Of a stretch of DNA of 64,000 bases, positions 35,362-47,315 are shown in pieces. The stretch comes from Trichostrongylus colubriformis (Eukaryota > Nematoda > Chromadorea > Rhabditida > Trichostrongylidae), in NCBI GenBank assembly GCA_963978905.1, contig OZ022260.1:15055725-15119724 (forward strand). Direction: 5' to 3'. The notes below the pieces were generated by a model. It saw only the letters and a program-made list of their open reading frames with translations, ran no database searches and was not told where the DNA came from. How positions within the stretch are numbered: the stretch's first letter is position 1; every line of letters starts with the position of its first letter. Position numbers and translations under genes: made by a program.

Positions 35362-38300
35362 TCAGGTAATAGATGGATTCAGCACGTCACAATGAAGTAA
35401 CCGGCTAAACATCGAGCCAATGACCAGGTGCTCCTTGTCGTAAATCTGAAATACGTCTTGGAATTTTCGTTTCTAACACTTTTTGCAGCATTTAGACAAT
35501 GTCCTGATGATTTGATATACTTTTTTCCTACAAGTTTAGGAACTATTGAAGACATTGTGAGGCTCGGAACCAGTCGCCCTCCAAAAGCTTTGCAATACAG
35601 CCTTCCTGGAAGACCTGCCGTACGATCCAACTGGATTCCTCATCCCCCGGGATATCAGAGAAGTGCAGTGGGAAGATGGGGTTCCCATTAACATTACAAA
35701 AAATAGAATCGAAATGCAAGTACCCGTTTTTCATTTTCATCATTCTCATCCCTTCATCTGGTATGTACTGCTTCCCCTCAGTCGAGCCGAATATAATCCT
35801 TCTTGAGGATTTTTGACCTCTCAAAGAACGCATGGCCCTATGTGAGCTGCATACCTCTACTATGGGACATGAGCTGGAGAGAGAGGGGCTTGGGTTATGT
35901 GGGTTATGTAAACGGTTCGGATAGAAAATTCCCCAGTGAAGTGCCTATAGTAGGACTAACTTTGATTCAGGAGGTTAAGCGCAGGGTGGGTCAGCTGTAA
36001 CCTGGGGGAGGGGGTGTAAAAGGTGTAGCAGACCGTCACTGGCGATTCCCCGGGTGAGGTTACTTACGCCAGAAAATCGCTTCAGCGGCGTCGCACTCTC
36101 GGCGCCACCAGTACGACTTGCGAATCGATTGAACTTGGGAGCCCGGCAGAGCGTGGCTGCGTCACCCCAGCGCTTTCACCCATGCCACCCTGCCTCCTCC
36201 ACCCATGATACACTGCCTCGCTTGAAGGCTGCCATGCCCTGCCACTGGCATTCACACCCGCCGCGCCGCTCGCCGTGGGCGGCCACGCGGTTTTTTGACG
36301 TAGGTAACCTCACCCGCGATTCCCCTATCCGGATGAGTTTACTTTCTCCGGAAAATCGCGTGGAACTGTTTGAAAAGAGTCATTTACAAAGCAAATACAA
36401 ATTTTTGAGGGCGCGTTCATATTATGCGACAGCCCCTGCTACCACGTCCCTTGAAGCTAGCCTAGGATCAACAGTTCAAAAGCTCGATGAATATTTCTTG
36501 CCGACAGTTTCCCCTAATTTCGGCATGTCATTTTTGACATGGGAACAGATAACTAAATAAACGAATAAAAACGATCCATCAAAAAACAAATAAAAAAACA
36601 ATGAGGACTGACCACAGCGTTGCTTGCCGAGATGGTGGCACCATCATTAGCGTAAGGCTCCGTAATCACCCAACTTACGCCATCTTCCTGAACAGCAACG
36701 GTGATTGATCAGATGCAGGCATAAAGGAGGACGATGTAGACTATGAATGCTCACCTGGATTCTCACCCTCAACACCTGACTTGGACTGCGAATTCTTTCA
36801 TCAGTCGGATAGAGCGTGACAAAAAAAGCTTGATGGAGTACCGGATGCAGAGCTACCCAAATGTCACCTGAATAATAAAAATTTTGAATTTTCCTGATGA
36901 ATCCTAATTATTTCATAGGACTGGCCAACAATTAGTTCTGTATTCATCGCTATCGTCTAAAGACATCCGGATGGATAAGTTTGGTAGATTGTGGTATATG
37001 ATAGTAGGGGTGCTCAGCGATGTAATTCTACAGGAAGAATGAAATAAACGACGAAAAGACCGAGTATTAGGAACACGAAAACCTCCCTACCCTTGCGCCC
37101 CTCCGTATCACTAACCGGAGGTGAACTGCAGACGGGTGAGATGACAAAACTGCCGGCCGCGAACGTTATTCCGCCCTCACCGGCAACTCGGCCGACTGAT
37201 GTATTGTAGAACGACACACCGTGGCACAGAATCGTGATGAGACCCCCCGTCGCGCTTTTCAATGCGTGTTTCGTTGCACATACCCTCTTCTGAAGCGGAA
37301 GGTTTGATTTCAAATTTTCCCAGTTCTCTTCCTCTCCTCAACCCCTCCCGTTGCCTTTAAGTCTTGCCCCCCTAGTCTGCATCTCTACCCACCGGCGCGA
37401 GAGCACAGACGGATAAGGGCAACAGCTGATTGAGCTTTGGCATTAGGGGATTGGGGGTGAGAAGTTCCCTGTTGAGTGAGCCACTCGGACAGGTCACAAG
37501 GAAAGCAGGTGGCAGCTTTGCGTAATCAAGTTTGAGAGTTCATAGACCGGAGGCGATAGAGCCAAGTAGAAAAAAAAGCAATTCATTGCGACTTACCGGT
37601 CTCTTCATCCACATGCATACCAGCCGGTGAAGAGAGTAGTGAGATCTGGGTTCGGAACGTAAGTGAAAAATCCTTTTCTAATTTGTAAACGCGGATATTC
37701 TAAATAAATAAGTATCAACCAGAAGGAATAAAGCTATCGGATATATAGGTACAAGGGACCCGATATAAGAGAGAACCAACCTCATTGAGCATAGAACCGA
37801 CAAAGATCAACTGTCGTCGTCGATCTATCGCGAGGGCTGATGGCGATGAAAGTCCAGACCCTTGCAATGTAACAGTTCGACCATCAAAGAAATACAACGC
37901 ACCAAAGCTGCTCTGGAAAATCTCTTCGCTTGATTTGTCCCTATTTATTTATTTAGAAACTACGAGATGTGCGGAGGGGAGGTTTGCTGAGAATAAATAA
38001 GTATAAACTTACTCCGAAGGAATAAAGCTATTGGATTTATAGGTACATGGAACCCGATATAAGCATAACCACAAACACGGAATGTGCATCAAGACACGCG
38101 AACTGGGTCACGAGCGTCGAATGTTTGTCAACGGAAGCGGTTTCCGCGTGCTCACGTTATTTGACCCAATACGAGTGTCGTGACGCACAACCAGAAGCCC
38201 ACCCATTCTTCTCTTTCGTAAAACGTGGAATATACTTATGAAATAACCGTTTCAAAAAGCAGTTTTGTACTTGATATGAATTGCACTTTTCCCATTATAT

Positions 38301-40235
38301 TGGAAAGACTTGTTGTTTTATGGCATGACTATTCCCCTATCTGGATTTCCAAAATCAGTATAGTAAACTGTGAGGGCATAGCCACCTGCATCATCAGTTC
38401 AGCTGTCTGCAAATAGCCTCTCGATGTATACGCTAGATTACTGATAAAAAACCGATCAGCTCCAATCACCACAACATCAGAGATGCTGAAAAATTCTAAA
38501 TTAAAAGACGGAAATGATGGGATCTCGAAGATACTGACCTGGAAAATCTCGGATCGCAAATCGATTTTCTATAGAAAAGCACATTCTTCTCTTTGTGATA
38601 AGTGAATATCTCTACACATTGTCTATCCGGATGGGTGTTGATTACGTATAAGGAGATTCTCCCTTTACTATAATATGTCGATAATCCAAGTGGAATGAAT
38701 TTGTCCTGAAAAGGAATTTCAAATTAGAAATTGTCAAGCGTTGACCGCGCAGGTAGCAGGTATTCGTGACGCGACATTTTGGGGAGAATAAGATTCCTCG
38801 TTTTCTTCCGATTGATTTGCTATGCTTTTCATAAGTGTGAGGTCAGTTTTCAGTGCCAGCGCTAAAACACCAGCCTCGCCAGCTTGGCCATTTACTCGTC
38901 AGAGGAAACGGGGAACATTTTTTTCTCCCTCGATTTATTGATCTTTATTTCATCTATCGTTTCGATCAATTCTTATCAAACAAACGATTTCGAATTACCC
39001 ACTTGATTGAACTTCTCGCCTTCGATTCTGATAGGTACTGCTTCGTGTTTTACCATTTCCTTTTCAAGTTGGAGCATTGCCAAACCAGGCCGTAAGGTCG
39101 CGTTGCCGTAGGCGCGTGCAAGTCCAGTGGAAATGAAGACCGTACCGACTTCACGAACGATTTCTAGGCCAGCCGCGCCATCGCCTAAACACGCGGGAAT
39201 TTTAGGCTTATTAGCCTTACAAGGAAAATACTGTCTACTGCATGCTGTAAAAGAGCAAAGACTGCGGAGCATCTGTATAGGCGCCATGCACACGCACTTT
39301 ACTCGAAATTCGGTAACGATTACTCGCTTGCAAAGATCCACACTGCTGATTTGTAACGATTGCTACAAAATGGAGACTATGAACGTCTGTTATAAACGTG
39401 CCCTCTACAGATCCGGCTATGCAGAGTCACACCCGACGCTAATCTCGTCAATCTCGGGGAGGGGAGTATTTTGGTGGGCGGGAACTAGCGATCCAGCTAT
39501 GCAGGCTTGTCACGCATTTTCTTGGCCGCGAAAACGCATAACACCTGCATGTGCGGAGCGCTCTGTCACGCCCACGAGCGATCAACGTCTACAGTCCATT
39601 TCGGAGCACTTGATAGGGTGTGGTCTACGAACTTGGGTGAGAGTGAATCAAACTCTCCCACCCCGCCACAAACTCTCAGGTCACGCTCTATCTAGCGCTG
39701 TGAAATGGACTGTATTACTTTTACATAGGACAACAAAACATTAATGACAGAAATAGAATTTATGATGAGCGGTTCGTGTCCTAGGAGTCACATTCCTGTT
39801 CAATCATCCTAAAATTCAGTAAGGTGGCCGAGAGCATGGAGTATTCCAAAAGCCGTGGATAGAAGATACAATTATTTCTATATTTTTGACAACTCACTTA
39901 TTCCGCTAACAACTCGACATGGTCCCGGCGTGTGATTATAGACCCGTTTATTGAGATCCAACATAAGTCTGAAAATGAATCAGTTTCTTGGCAGGACACG
40001 ATGAAAATGAGGTGTATGGCCGAGAAGGAGCCGATGCTATATTTTTACGTTAGACGGCGATGGATCAAAGCCGACAATCGCGCAGCGCGACGCTGCATCG
40101 GCTCCTCCTGCAGAAAACCCTGGAACTGGTACAGACTCACATGAATCGAATTACTGTACTGCACAAGAAGGCCAGCATGAGCCAAACGGCTAGGCGATGA
40201 AGCATTCCGGATAGTGAATTTGGTGGTACAATCAT
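35362..40235 (-). CDS. MEC-6-like paraoxonase-family protein, predicted non-catalytic
   Basis: Single-anchor propeller protein related to paraoxonases; C. elegans MEC-6 and POML-1 of this group are ER chaperones for channel subunits. Nine phased exons: 40235-40141, 39237-39003, 38705-38539, 38485-38386, 37912-37781, 37699-37597, 36867-36755, 36687-36613 and 35445-35362. They give 367 residues (357 if the Met at 40205 is used). The anchor is MLHRLAVWLMLAFLCSTVI. Fold landmarks remain: VFISTGLARAYG, ISLYVINTHPDR, ISDVVVIGADRFF, GDIWVALHPVL, EHLVIGSMFSRLLHC. PON1-equivalent ligands are gone: E-D becomes A-G (GAAGLEIV), the dyad-His motif HPHG becomes IPLG, N168 becomes S, N224 lies in SPSA, and D-N becomes A-G (SPAGMHV). 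The disulfide cysteines are kept. The start of exon 2 is uncertain (three AGs fit the phase). Substrate or partner is unknown. Confidence 0.9.
35589..35717 (+). other. Exon-like frame inside the last intron of the MEC-6-like gene
   Basis: One plus frame reads CNTAFLEDLPYDPTG then FLIPRDIREVQWEDG and ends at a possible donor CAA|GTACCC. It looks protein-like, but I found no acceptor in phase and no partner exon, and I cannot name the family. Confidence 0.25.
36047..36325. repeat. Fold-back MITE, family M3 (copy 2)
   Basis: gggtgaggttacttacg ... gtaggtaacctcaccc form the ends, and the family block cggcgtcgcactctcggcg is subterminal. It lies in the last intron of the MEC-6-like gene. Confidence 0.75.
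37700..38066 (-). repeat. Duplicated intron segment flanking one exon of the MEC-6-like gene
   Basis: About 70 bases (ggaataaagctat..ggat, ataggtaca..g..acccgatataag) occur at 37705-37772 and again at 37995-38062, on either side of the exon 37912-37781. Confidence 0.7.
39587..39716. repeat. Fold-back MITE, family M2 (copy 3)
   Basis: acagtccatttcggagc ... gctgtgaaatggactgt enclose the family's aacttgggtgagagtg. In intron 1 of the MEC-6-like gene. Confidence 0.8.
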
Positions 40236-40237
40236 CT
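40236..40237 (-). promoter_or_regulatory. Probable spliced-leader acceptor of the MEC-6-like gene
   Basis: Minus-strand TATGTAATCTCAG directly precedes the ATG at 40235. Confidence 0.55.
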
Positions 40238-40299
40238 GAGATTACATAACTGTACACAAAATATGTGAAACGCAAGACGTCACCGGACGCGTGCGGCTG

Positions 40300-41429
40300 C
40301 GTCACGTAGTTTCTGGTGAATGACGTGAAGCAACACGAGATGCGGTCATGACACGCGTGCGGCCGCGTCGCAGCTGGTAGCTATGGCATTCGAAAACATA
40401 GTGAACGACATGAAAAATGAATTAGCACGGAAATTCTCTTCATAATTACCCAGTCATACTCTATGAGAAAAAGTAAATCGACTCAATTAATACAGTGAAC
40501 AACCAATCAATAAATTAAGATAAATGTCAGGATTTACTATGTGGAAAAAACACTACATATAAGTTACTTATGATAACAATGTCAAAAACAAAATGAAAAC
40601 AATAATGCGATAGAAATGAAGAAAAAAGAGAGTGGAAGGATCTGAAACAGGAAAATACAGCGATCTCAAGGAAATTTCTAGAAATCTTAATGGAAAAAGT
40701 AGAGTAATATGAAAACATGCATGAAAGTATATGGAGGCAAAGTGGGTCCTGCAAAGAATATTGGAATTGAGTACAAACAATAATACTTTTGAAAGCCAAT
40801 ATCAGGGAGCGACGCGAAGTAAGCTTACAATTTTTGCTTTCAAAGGTGCGCAATATACAAGATAAATGAAGACGCTAGGCGGTCATGGAGAGCATTTTAG
40901 CGCTAAATTTATTGCCTGCGAAAATCTTGAGTTTAACGGGCAGTTAGGAAAGTGGGTAATGGAGTGAAGAGATTTAATAAGCTGCGAAAGGGAAAACAAA
41001 GAACAGTTTGAGATTTGTGCCTGTCCCAATGAGGCACGAGTTTCAACGGATTCCATCTAACGCCAGAAAAATACTGACAAAAATAGCATTTGCTATTCCG
41101 GGATGTTATGCAAGGTAGAAGGTCTTAGTGGCAAATTTACCAAAAATCAGATTCTTGAAGCAGCTGAAATATGAAAAGGTAAGTCTGTGCACTAAATATG
41201 TATGAAAGCTGCAGCTTGGCAATAATATCATGTGAGGCAATTCTAAATTTCTAATCTAGTTCGAGAATGCATATTCTTTTCGTAGATAATATACAAATAG
41301 TAAGTAGTAATAGTAATAAATAAATAGTAAATATTTAGTAATAGTAATAATTCTCAAAAAAGTATGGATTTAACAGTGGAAAACGCCCACAACAAAGCAA
41401 GAAATATGCCTTGGGACTGAAAAACTCAC
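40300..41429. other. Upstream flank of the MEC-6-like gene, no supported gene
   Basis: Very AT-rich with a (tag/taa)n-like stretch at 41290-41350. A 108-codon minus frame at 40853-40527 reflects low complexity and has no motif. Confidence 0.45.
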
Positions 41430-41627
41430 GAAAAATATTTCTACGTTTTGGAGAAACCCTTTGGGTGACGACAGATGATGTCGGCAGCTTCTGCTTAGGG
41501 GGTCCAGCTCTATTGATCGGAAGCAGTTAGGCAGGGCGAACAGATGTTCGGCCAGTTGAGGGCCGGCTGGCTTTCCGGCTTGCCACCCATTGGCTTTGCC
41601 ATTCATAGATGATGCCTCTTGGGCCAT
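41430..41627 (-). CDS. Possible first exon of an unknown gene
   Basis: Minus-strand ATG (acacaATGGCC) opens 66 codons (MAQEASSMNGKANGWQ...), ending exactly in phase at TTTTC|GTGAGT, a strong donor. No signal peptide or family motif is visible, and no second exon was found. I do not recognise it. Confidence 0.3.
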
Positions 41628-41891
41628 TGTGTATATTCTAGTGGGCTTTCAAAGTCTGTTGTATGACCCCTTTTTGAAGAGATTAGCAGGATCACAACTT
41701 GATTTTTAGTTTTTTTTCAATTTCATGAGTTCATTCATACATTATATACTTTTATAGTCATTTATACATCTGTTTGATCCGAGGCCAGAAATTCCTGTTC
41801 AGCCTTTGATGAAGGGGTTTCAACGGGGCAAGCTAAGCAGCACTCTGGCACACTACTAATAGATTCCCTACTTTGACTCTCTTGCGATCAA

Positions 41892-42227
41892 ATGACGATT
41901 CTCAGGAATGTGTCTCGAAAGCATAAACATGAATATGAACAGCCTCAGTACGAAAAAGTACCACGGTTCGTGTATATGCACCCAGGTGACAAAATTCCTT
42001 ATAGCCGGAGAGGAAGAATGCATGGCGCACACTGGAATTCAACAACAAATATGAGATTAATTGGTAAAAATGGGAACATGAGAGCTATAAATGAGTATGA
42101 TGAAAGACTTATTTTAGTAGCCGTGAAACCTATGAGATTGGTGCAAGGGGAGCCGGTACGGCTTTTCAACGCGCTATTTTCTTTTCAAATTCGTCATCAC
42201 CCCAATCGTGAATGTCACGGCGCATAG
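41892..42227 (+). CDS. Hypothetical protein, 111 codons
   Basis: Open from ATG to TAG; rich in Arg, Lys and Met (KVPRFVYMHPGDKIPY, RLIGKNGNMRAIN). It has no signal peptide, no repeats and no family I can name. It has no clear flanking splice sites, so it may be a chance frame or a fragment. Confidence 0.25.
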   Translation: MTILRNVSRKHKHEYEQPQYEKVPRFVYMHPGDKIPYSRRGRMHGAHWNSTTNMRLIGKNGNMRAINEYDERLILVAVKPMRLVQGEPVRLFNALFSFQIRHHPNRECHGA

Positions 42228-42229
42228 GG

Positions 42230-43260
42230 TGGCTTCATATGAACTTGAATTTACTGGAAACCAAAGATTCGTCAAAAAAATAAAAAGTGCGAGAACGATT
42301 CTGTGTTCAAAAAAGCATCGGTAAAAACAGCTGATGCGAAGGTCTAAAAGGAATTAAGCTGGAAGCTACCGAGCTCCCCTTATTGAAAATTCCAAATTGA
42401 AAAAAACTCGAATGATATCTATTTCAACAAGTATTTCAATCTTTCATTCTTGTCGCAAATCTCTGATAATGCAAATTTTTCGGGAGACGACAAAATCGTT
42501 CTGCTCGAGAAAATGAAAAAAAGATTGAAACTGAGAGGGAATAAAAAAGGGATAAAAATTAGACGCGACATTACCTTGCATAGAGATTTTTTATCGTTGG
42601 TGAATAGTATTATCCTCTCTTCTCTTCAAGAGATAAGCTACCACTGTCGATAATATTATGTTTTCGACCATCAGTCACCAATGACTTTTAATCATGTACA
42701 TTATAACATTGTAAGAACATGAAAAGTAGGTTACAAATGAAAATGAAAAAATGAAAAGTAAGTTACATAGCAGTAGTATACAGGCTAATGCTAAATAGGA
42801 CTGAACGATATCAGTTAATTATTCGAGCAAGCGCTTGGTGTTCTACGTAAACCATTTATCGAAACCTTTAAGCACGCTTTCCTGCCATGCACAATCGTAA
42901 AGGTTATCCTTTTTTCCCATCACTCGCCATGACACTTTCAAGGTGAACTGGAATTCATTGTCGCTTATAATTCGGTCTGTTGATACCGCCATTCATGAAT
43001 CTCCACCTGAAAGGAGGAATTTCAAGGTTTCAGTGAATTTTATGTGCCATCAACCGTCGACTACTGATCTCACCTCCTGCTTCTATCAAAATGAAAAGTA
43101 AGAATTCTCAATTTTTAATCATCGCTATTCGAATTCGAGCGCACGTCTCGCAGTAATAAGAGCAGTATGTACCTCTACACAACCGTTTATGTATTCTTAA
43201 GAGCACCGCTGGAAGCTTCATATGTAGTTGCCGTGTAATCACTCTTGGCCCAACAACAGT
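42230..43260. other. Intergenic stretch, no supported gene
   Basis: AT-rich. A minus acceptor CTCCTTTCAG near 43012 is followed by a short frame to a stop (WRFMNGGINRP...), which might be a terminal exon but has no partner. Confidence 0.35.
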
Positions 43261-43269
43261 GACGCCCCT

Positions 43270-43597
43270 GAGCCGCGTTCATACCTTGCGCGGACAGGAC
43301 TTCGCTGTGTTCACAGGCAGCGAGGCAGGGTGGCACGGGGGAGGTGCAGAGACGACGGAAGCAATGAGACAGCGTGGCACAGGCGGAGACGCAAAAAACG
43401 CAGCCACGCCGTGCCGCCAGCACCGTGAAGTATGGGCGCGGCTTCAGGCCACGGTCGCACTCTGCGGTGCCGGTGGCAGGGGCGTGGTGCGTATTTGTGC
43501 CGCCTATGCCACCCTGCCACGTTGCCTGCGTCATCTCTGCACCTCTCCCGTGCCACTCTGCCTCGCTGCCTGTAGATGCACGAGTATGACCGCGGAC
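43270..43597. repeat. Two M1 MITEs in tandem (copies 7 and 8)
   Basis: First copy agccgcgttcatacc ... gtatgggcgcggctt (43270-43445). The second, 43446-43597, runs ccacggtcgcactctgcgg ... gagtatgaccgcggac in opposite core orientation. Confidence 0.7.
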
Positions 43598-43961
43598 TTA
43601 CTTCGCACATATCGCGGCACATGCGACAAGCCGCGGTGTCAAATCTTGACGCACATTTCCAATGCATTCTTATTAGCACGATGTTAAGTCGTTGAAATCG
43701 TTCAGACAGCGACATAAAAATAAATCACTACCCTCATCTCAACGGCATAGTCTACTCCCCTGTCGTCGTATCCAGTCTCGTCTTTTACACATTCCAAATG
43801 GATCTGTCGAGATGGCTGTTCTCAAAGATATGCCAGTCAAAGGACAAACTGGCGAGCAGATGTATTCTGCACGATGGATGGCTGTACATGGATTTTGCAT
43901 TTTCTAGTGATGTCTAGGAGAAAAAACAAGAAAGAAATAAGAGAAGGAAGCAAGAGATATC

Positions 43962-44226
43962 AGAGTGGGGTCGACTTGTCGAATTTTCGCTTCGCGGCGT
44001 CGCAGCGCCATCAGTACAACTCCTATAGAATTCCGCTCAAGACGCAATGGGCCGGCACCGTTAAAGATCTTCGAACATTGCAGGCTGGAAGTCTCGGAAG
44101 TTTGCCTATGTTGTTGTTGTTGCTGTTCCAACAGATAAAGCTGCAAACGACCTGCACTCGCCGCGCCGATCGCCGCGGGCGGCCGCGCGAAAATTCGACC
44201 AATCGACCCCCACCCGTGATATCATC
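43962..44226. repeat. Fold-back MITE, family M3 (copy 3)
   Basis: ggggtcgacttgtcgaattt ... aaattcgaccaatcgacccc are the ends, with cgcttcgcggcgtcgc subterminal. Confidence 0.8.
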
Positions 44227-44229
44227 AAG

Positions 44230-46915
44230 GAGGCATATGAAATGACAGTCAATCCCCCAGGTTTCCTCCAAAGTTTTTTCATCACTGGCAGCATTCGATA
44301 TCAGTGACCATTCGAATGAATTGAATTGACCGCATCTTCCTGAACTGGAACGCATTCACGTGATTTTTAAGCGGTGAAATGTACAGTGGTTATAGCAATC
44401 GGGACAAAATGGATTGCAACTGGGCGGGTCTTTAGTGGAGGCGTTCAGTTCGATCGCCGATTATTCAATGTTGCATCGTATTCCACATCTTTCATTTATG
44501 CAGAAAGCAAGAGCGATCGATAGCGATCGAAAGCTGGTATACTTGAGCTTCGAATTGAACGCTTGCAGGGCAAAGAAGTGCAATCGAACTATAGCAGAGA
44601 CCTCCAATGAAATGGAAACGCTAACGATGTTGTAAGGTGGTTCAATCTATTCGAGAAGAAGCGTACCGAAAGTGCAAATTTCGAGGCTTTGATTCTACGG
44701 CTGACAGCACCAGCTAACAATAGGGCTTGAATAATTACCTCAGTAATGAGTTGTTTCGAAGGCTTATGAATACCTGGATGTGAAGACAGTATGAGACTAC
44801 AAAAGGTCCCGTCATAAGTACTTTCCTTAGGCTCACGTAAAATTCCTCAAGTTAATTCCGTAAATGACAAGATATAGCATCTGCCACCCGTAGTTATGGT
44901 TGACATTCAACATTTGGCGTTATAAACTATGTTTTCGCTGTAACTGCACACAGTACATAGGACCAGACTCCAGATATCCGTTGAGCGATTCACCATAATT
45001 TTTGACAAGATACATTGTTTTTCGTATACAGTTCCTGCGTTGGTCGCGCTTGCCAATGGATCTCTAGTATTCGCAGATAACAACTGTAATTACGGTAAAT
45101 CATTATGACTGCTGCAGAACTAATAACGTGGTCGAGAACTCGTCCACAATGAGCCTGCATTTCCAGGGACTTCCAGATTTCCACGCAGGGTGAGAGACGA
45201 CAGAGCTACACGTCTTCAACCTTCAGCGCTACTGGACAATTATCCGTATGAGGCACTGGGAAGGCTAAGGAAGGTGAACTGGGAATACATCTTCTCTGAA
45301 AACGAACCTTCCACATCAAAAGAGCTGTTGAGTCACAAAACTCGCGGCCGCCTGATTCAGCCTCTCACCCCTGTGCAGTCTACCCCTGCCTAGTGACGCA
45401 GAGGAACGCGAAAGAGAAGGGGGTTTCCAAGCTTCTAATTCTCGATTTTTCATTTTCTTCTTTCTCTACTGTCGCGCTGCTGAGCACACGTACTTTCATA
45501 CTTCACAATCTGTCATATGTACCTCTTCCGTTGTCTTAATGCTCCTTTTTATTCCAATTTTATAGTCAAACCCCTTATTTAATTCATAGTTCAAATCACT
45601 GAACTCCATTAACCTATACAAGTTACAAGCAGGGCTTCCTATATCCAATAAATTGGAAGATGCGGTCAAATTTGTTCAAAGTCGAACCGGCTCTTCAAAA
45701 TGTAATCAGAGGCTGCTTCCGAATGCTCTGTGACTTGGTATACTGAGCTCGTAGACATCGACACGGTGTACTAATTGCAGTGTTCTTCACGCCTTTCCAC
45801 TCCATCGAACAGCAAATCTCCTATCGACCTTTTTTTTACCAAAAGGTTCTCCACATCTCGGACGGAAATGATGCGAGAAGAATCGTGGGCTTTGTTCGTA
45901 GGCCACTAGAACGGTGAAGTCGTAGAGAGTGCTATAGGTGACGTTCAGGGACGACGACTACGTCCGAACCTGTCGGCACACTTTCCGCTATGGAATTGAC
46001 GGCGGCGGCAACAAGTGGTGAATACATCTGATGGAAGGGTCGTAAGAATGGCCTATATCGTGCTTTTATCACCATCCATCTGACGCCTCTTCTTCAAGAG
46101 CAATTCAAGCGAAACATCATTTCGCTAACCTCCGGTCTACGACTCCGCCCTCCCTCTGGCCTATCCCCCTACAGCAGCTTTACGGTTCTCTAGTCAATCA
46201 ACTTTTCTTGGAGCCGTTTCTATCTGATTTAAACGCCTCTCATTCGATTCCCTTTTTAGATGCACCACGTGCTCCACTTCTATCCATGATCCTACCGGCA
46301 TTTCTATGCGATTTAGCCTTCTCATAATGGCTTAAAGGCACGAATCAAAGCGGTTCTCACCTTTTCAGAGCAGGTAGACCCTTGGATGGTTGTGAAGATT
46401 GCACACTCTTTGCGGCGTCACCGCTCACCCCCGCCGCGCACGGCCTGGTCAACCTGAGCCGAGCTGAGTCCAGCGAGCCGAATCACACCCAGCTTAGACG
46501 AGAGGGAAACTTGCGATAGGACAAGATAAGGCAGCGATATGAATAGCGAAGGTAGCTTCAACAGGAAAGAGTAGGTGATATCGTAGCATTTTGCGCGATA
46601 TCATCGAGCAAACTCATTTCTAATCTCCCATACTCGTACCAGGACTGAGGACAGGGAGCTTCGTTTTTGGTGCTTGGGAGAGGTATCAATTCATTTTTTC
46701 TTCACTGGTGAGTAAACCAGCCAGGAGTACATAATGGCTTAAGTGAGCCAGGGGTCTAATATGATAGTGCTTTGCCCTTCCATACGAGTACATGATCCAT
46801 TCCCTGGAGGTATGGTGAGCTCGATTGAACTGAGCAGCATCGTTCCAGGGTTAGATATCTGCCATTTAGCAATCCTAAAGGATAAAGGATAAAGTTTTTG
46901 GCGTCAGTCAATACC
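44230..46915. other. Long stretch without a supported gene
   Basis: Frames at 44414-44635 and 45190-45393 (plus) are open but unrecognised. The second (LRKVNWEYIFSENEP) vaguely resembles a non-LTR reverse transcriptase linker. 45330-45420 and 46390-46500 carry short M3-like GC-rich remnants. Confidence 0.35.
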
Positions 46916-46916
46916 T

Positions 46917-47180
46917 TCCTGGGATGCGCCGCACATTCTAGTCCCATTCAGTATCTTGGTGGCTGGTGAATGTGATGTGCCCCATACAATGACTTGCGGT
47001 GGCCAGCCGATGTACAAGTCAGTGCTTTTATCTTCCCAGATGAGCCTGCTGCCAATTTGCTGACCCTGGAGGGATGGACTGCTTTGTTGACCTGTTCGGG
47101 CGTGGATGCGGGATTTGATCCCCGCACCATGAGAGTGGGGTGAATGCCACCTGTCACTACACCAGCTCCGCCAATTAGCA
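46917..47180 (-). repeat. tRNA-derived SINE-like element, family B (copy 3)
   Basis: The minus strand begins ggcggagctggtgtagtgac, a good A box, with ggggatcaaatcccgc as B box. The body runs to the ggtgcgccgcacattc region. It is the best-preserved family-B copy here. Confidence 0.75.
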
Positions 47181-47315
47181 ATCTTACACTCAACTAAAAC
47201 CCCATACTTTGGAGGAGGTCATTCACCGGTAAGCCTCGCATACTGGCTACAGAATTAAAGCGAAGGTTACGCTCTGCCATATCCGCGCGACCCGCAAGCT
47301 CTACGATACTAACTA

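Noticed and set aside
43187..43715. Several 110-140 codon frames on both strands
   Set aside because: They are translations of two tandem M1 hairpin elements; the same peptides appear wherever M1 occurs.
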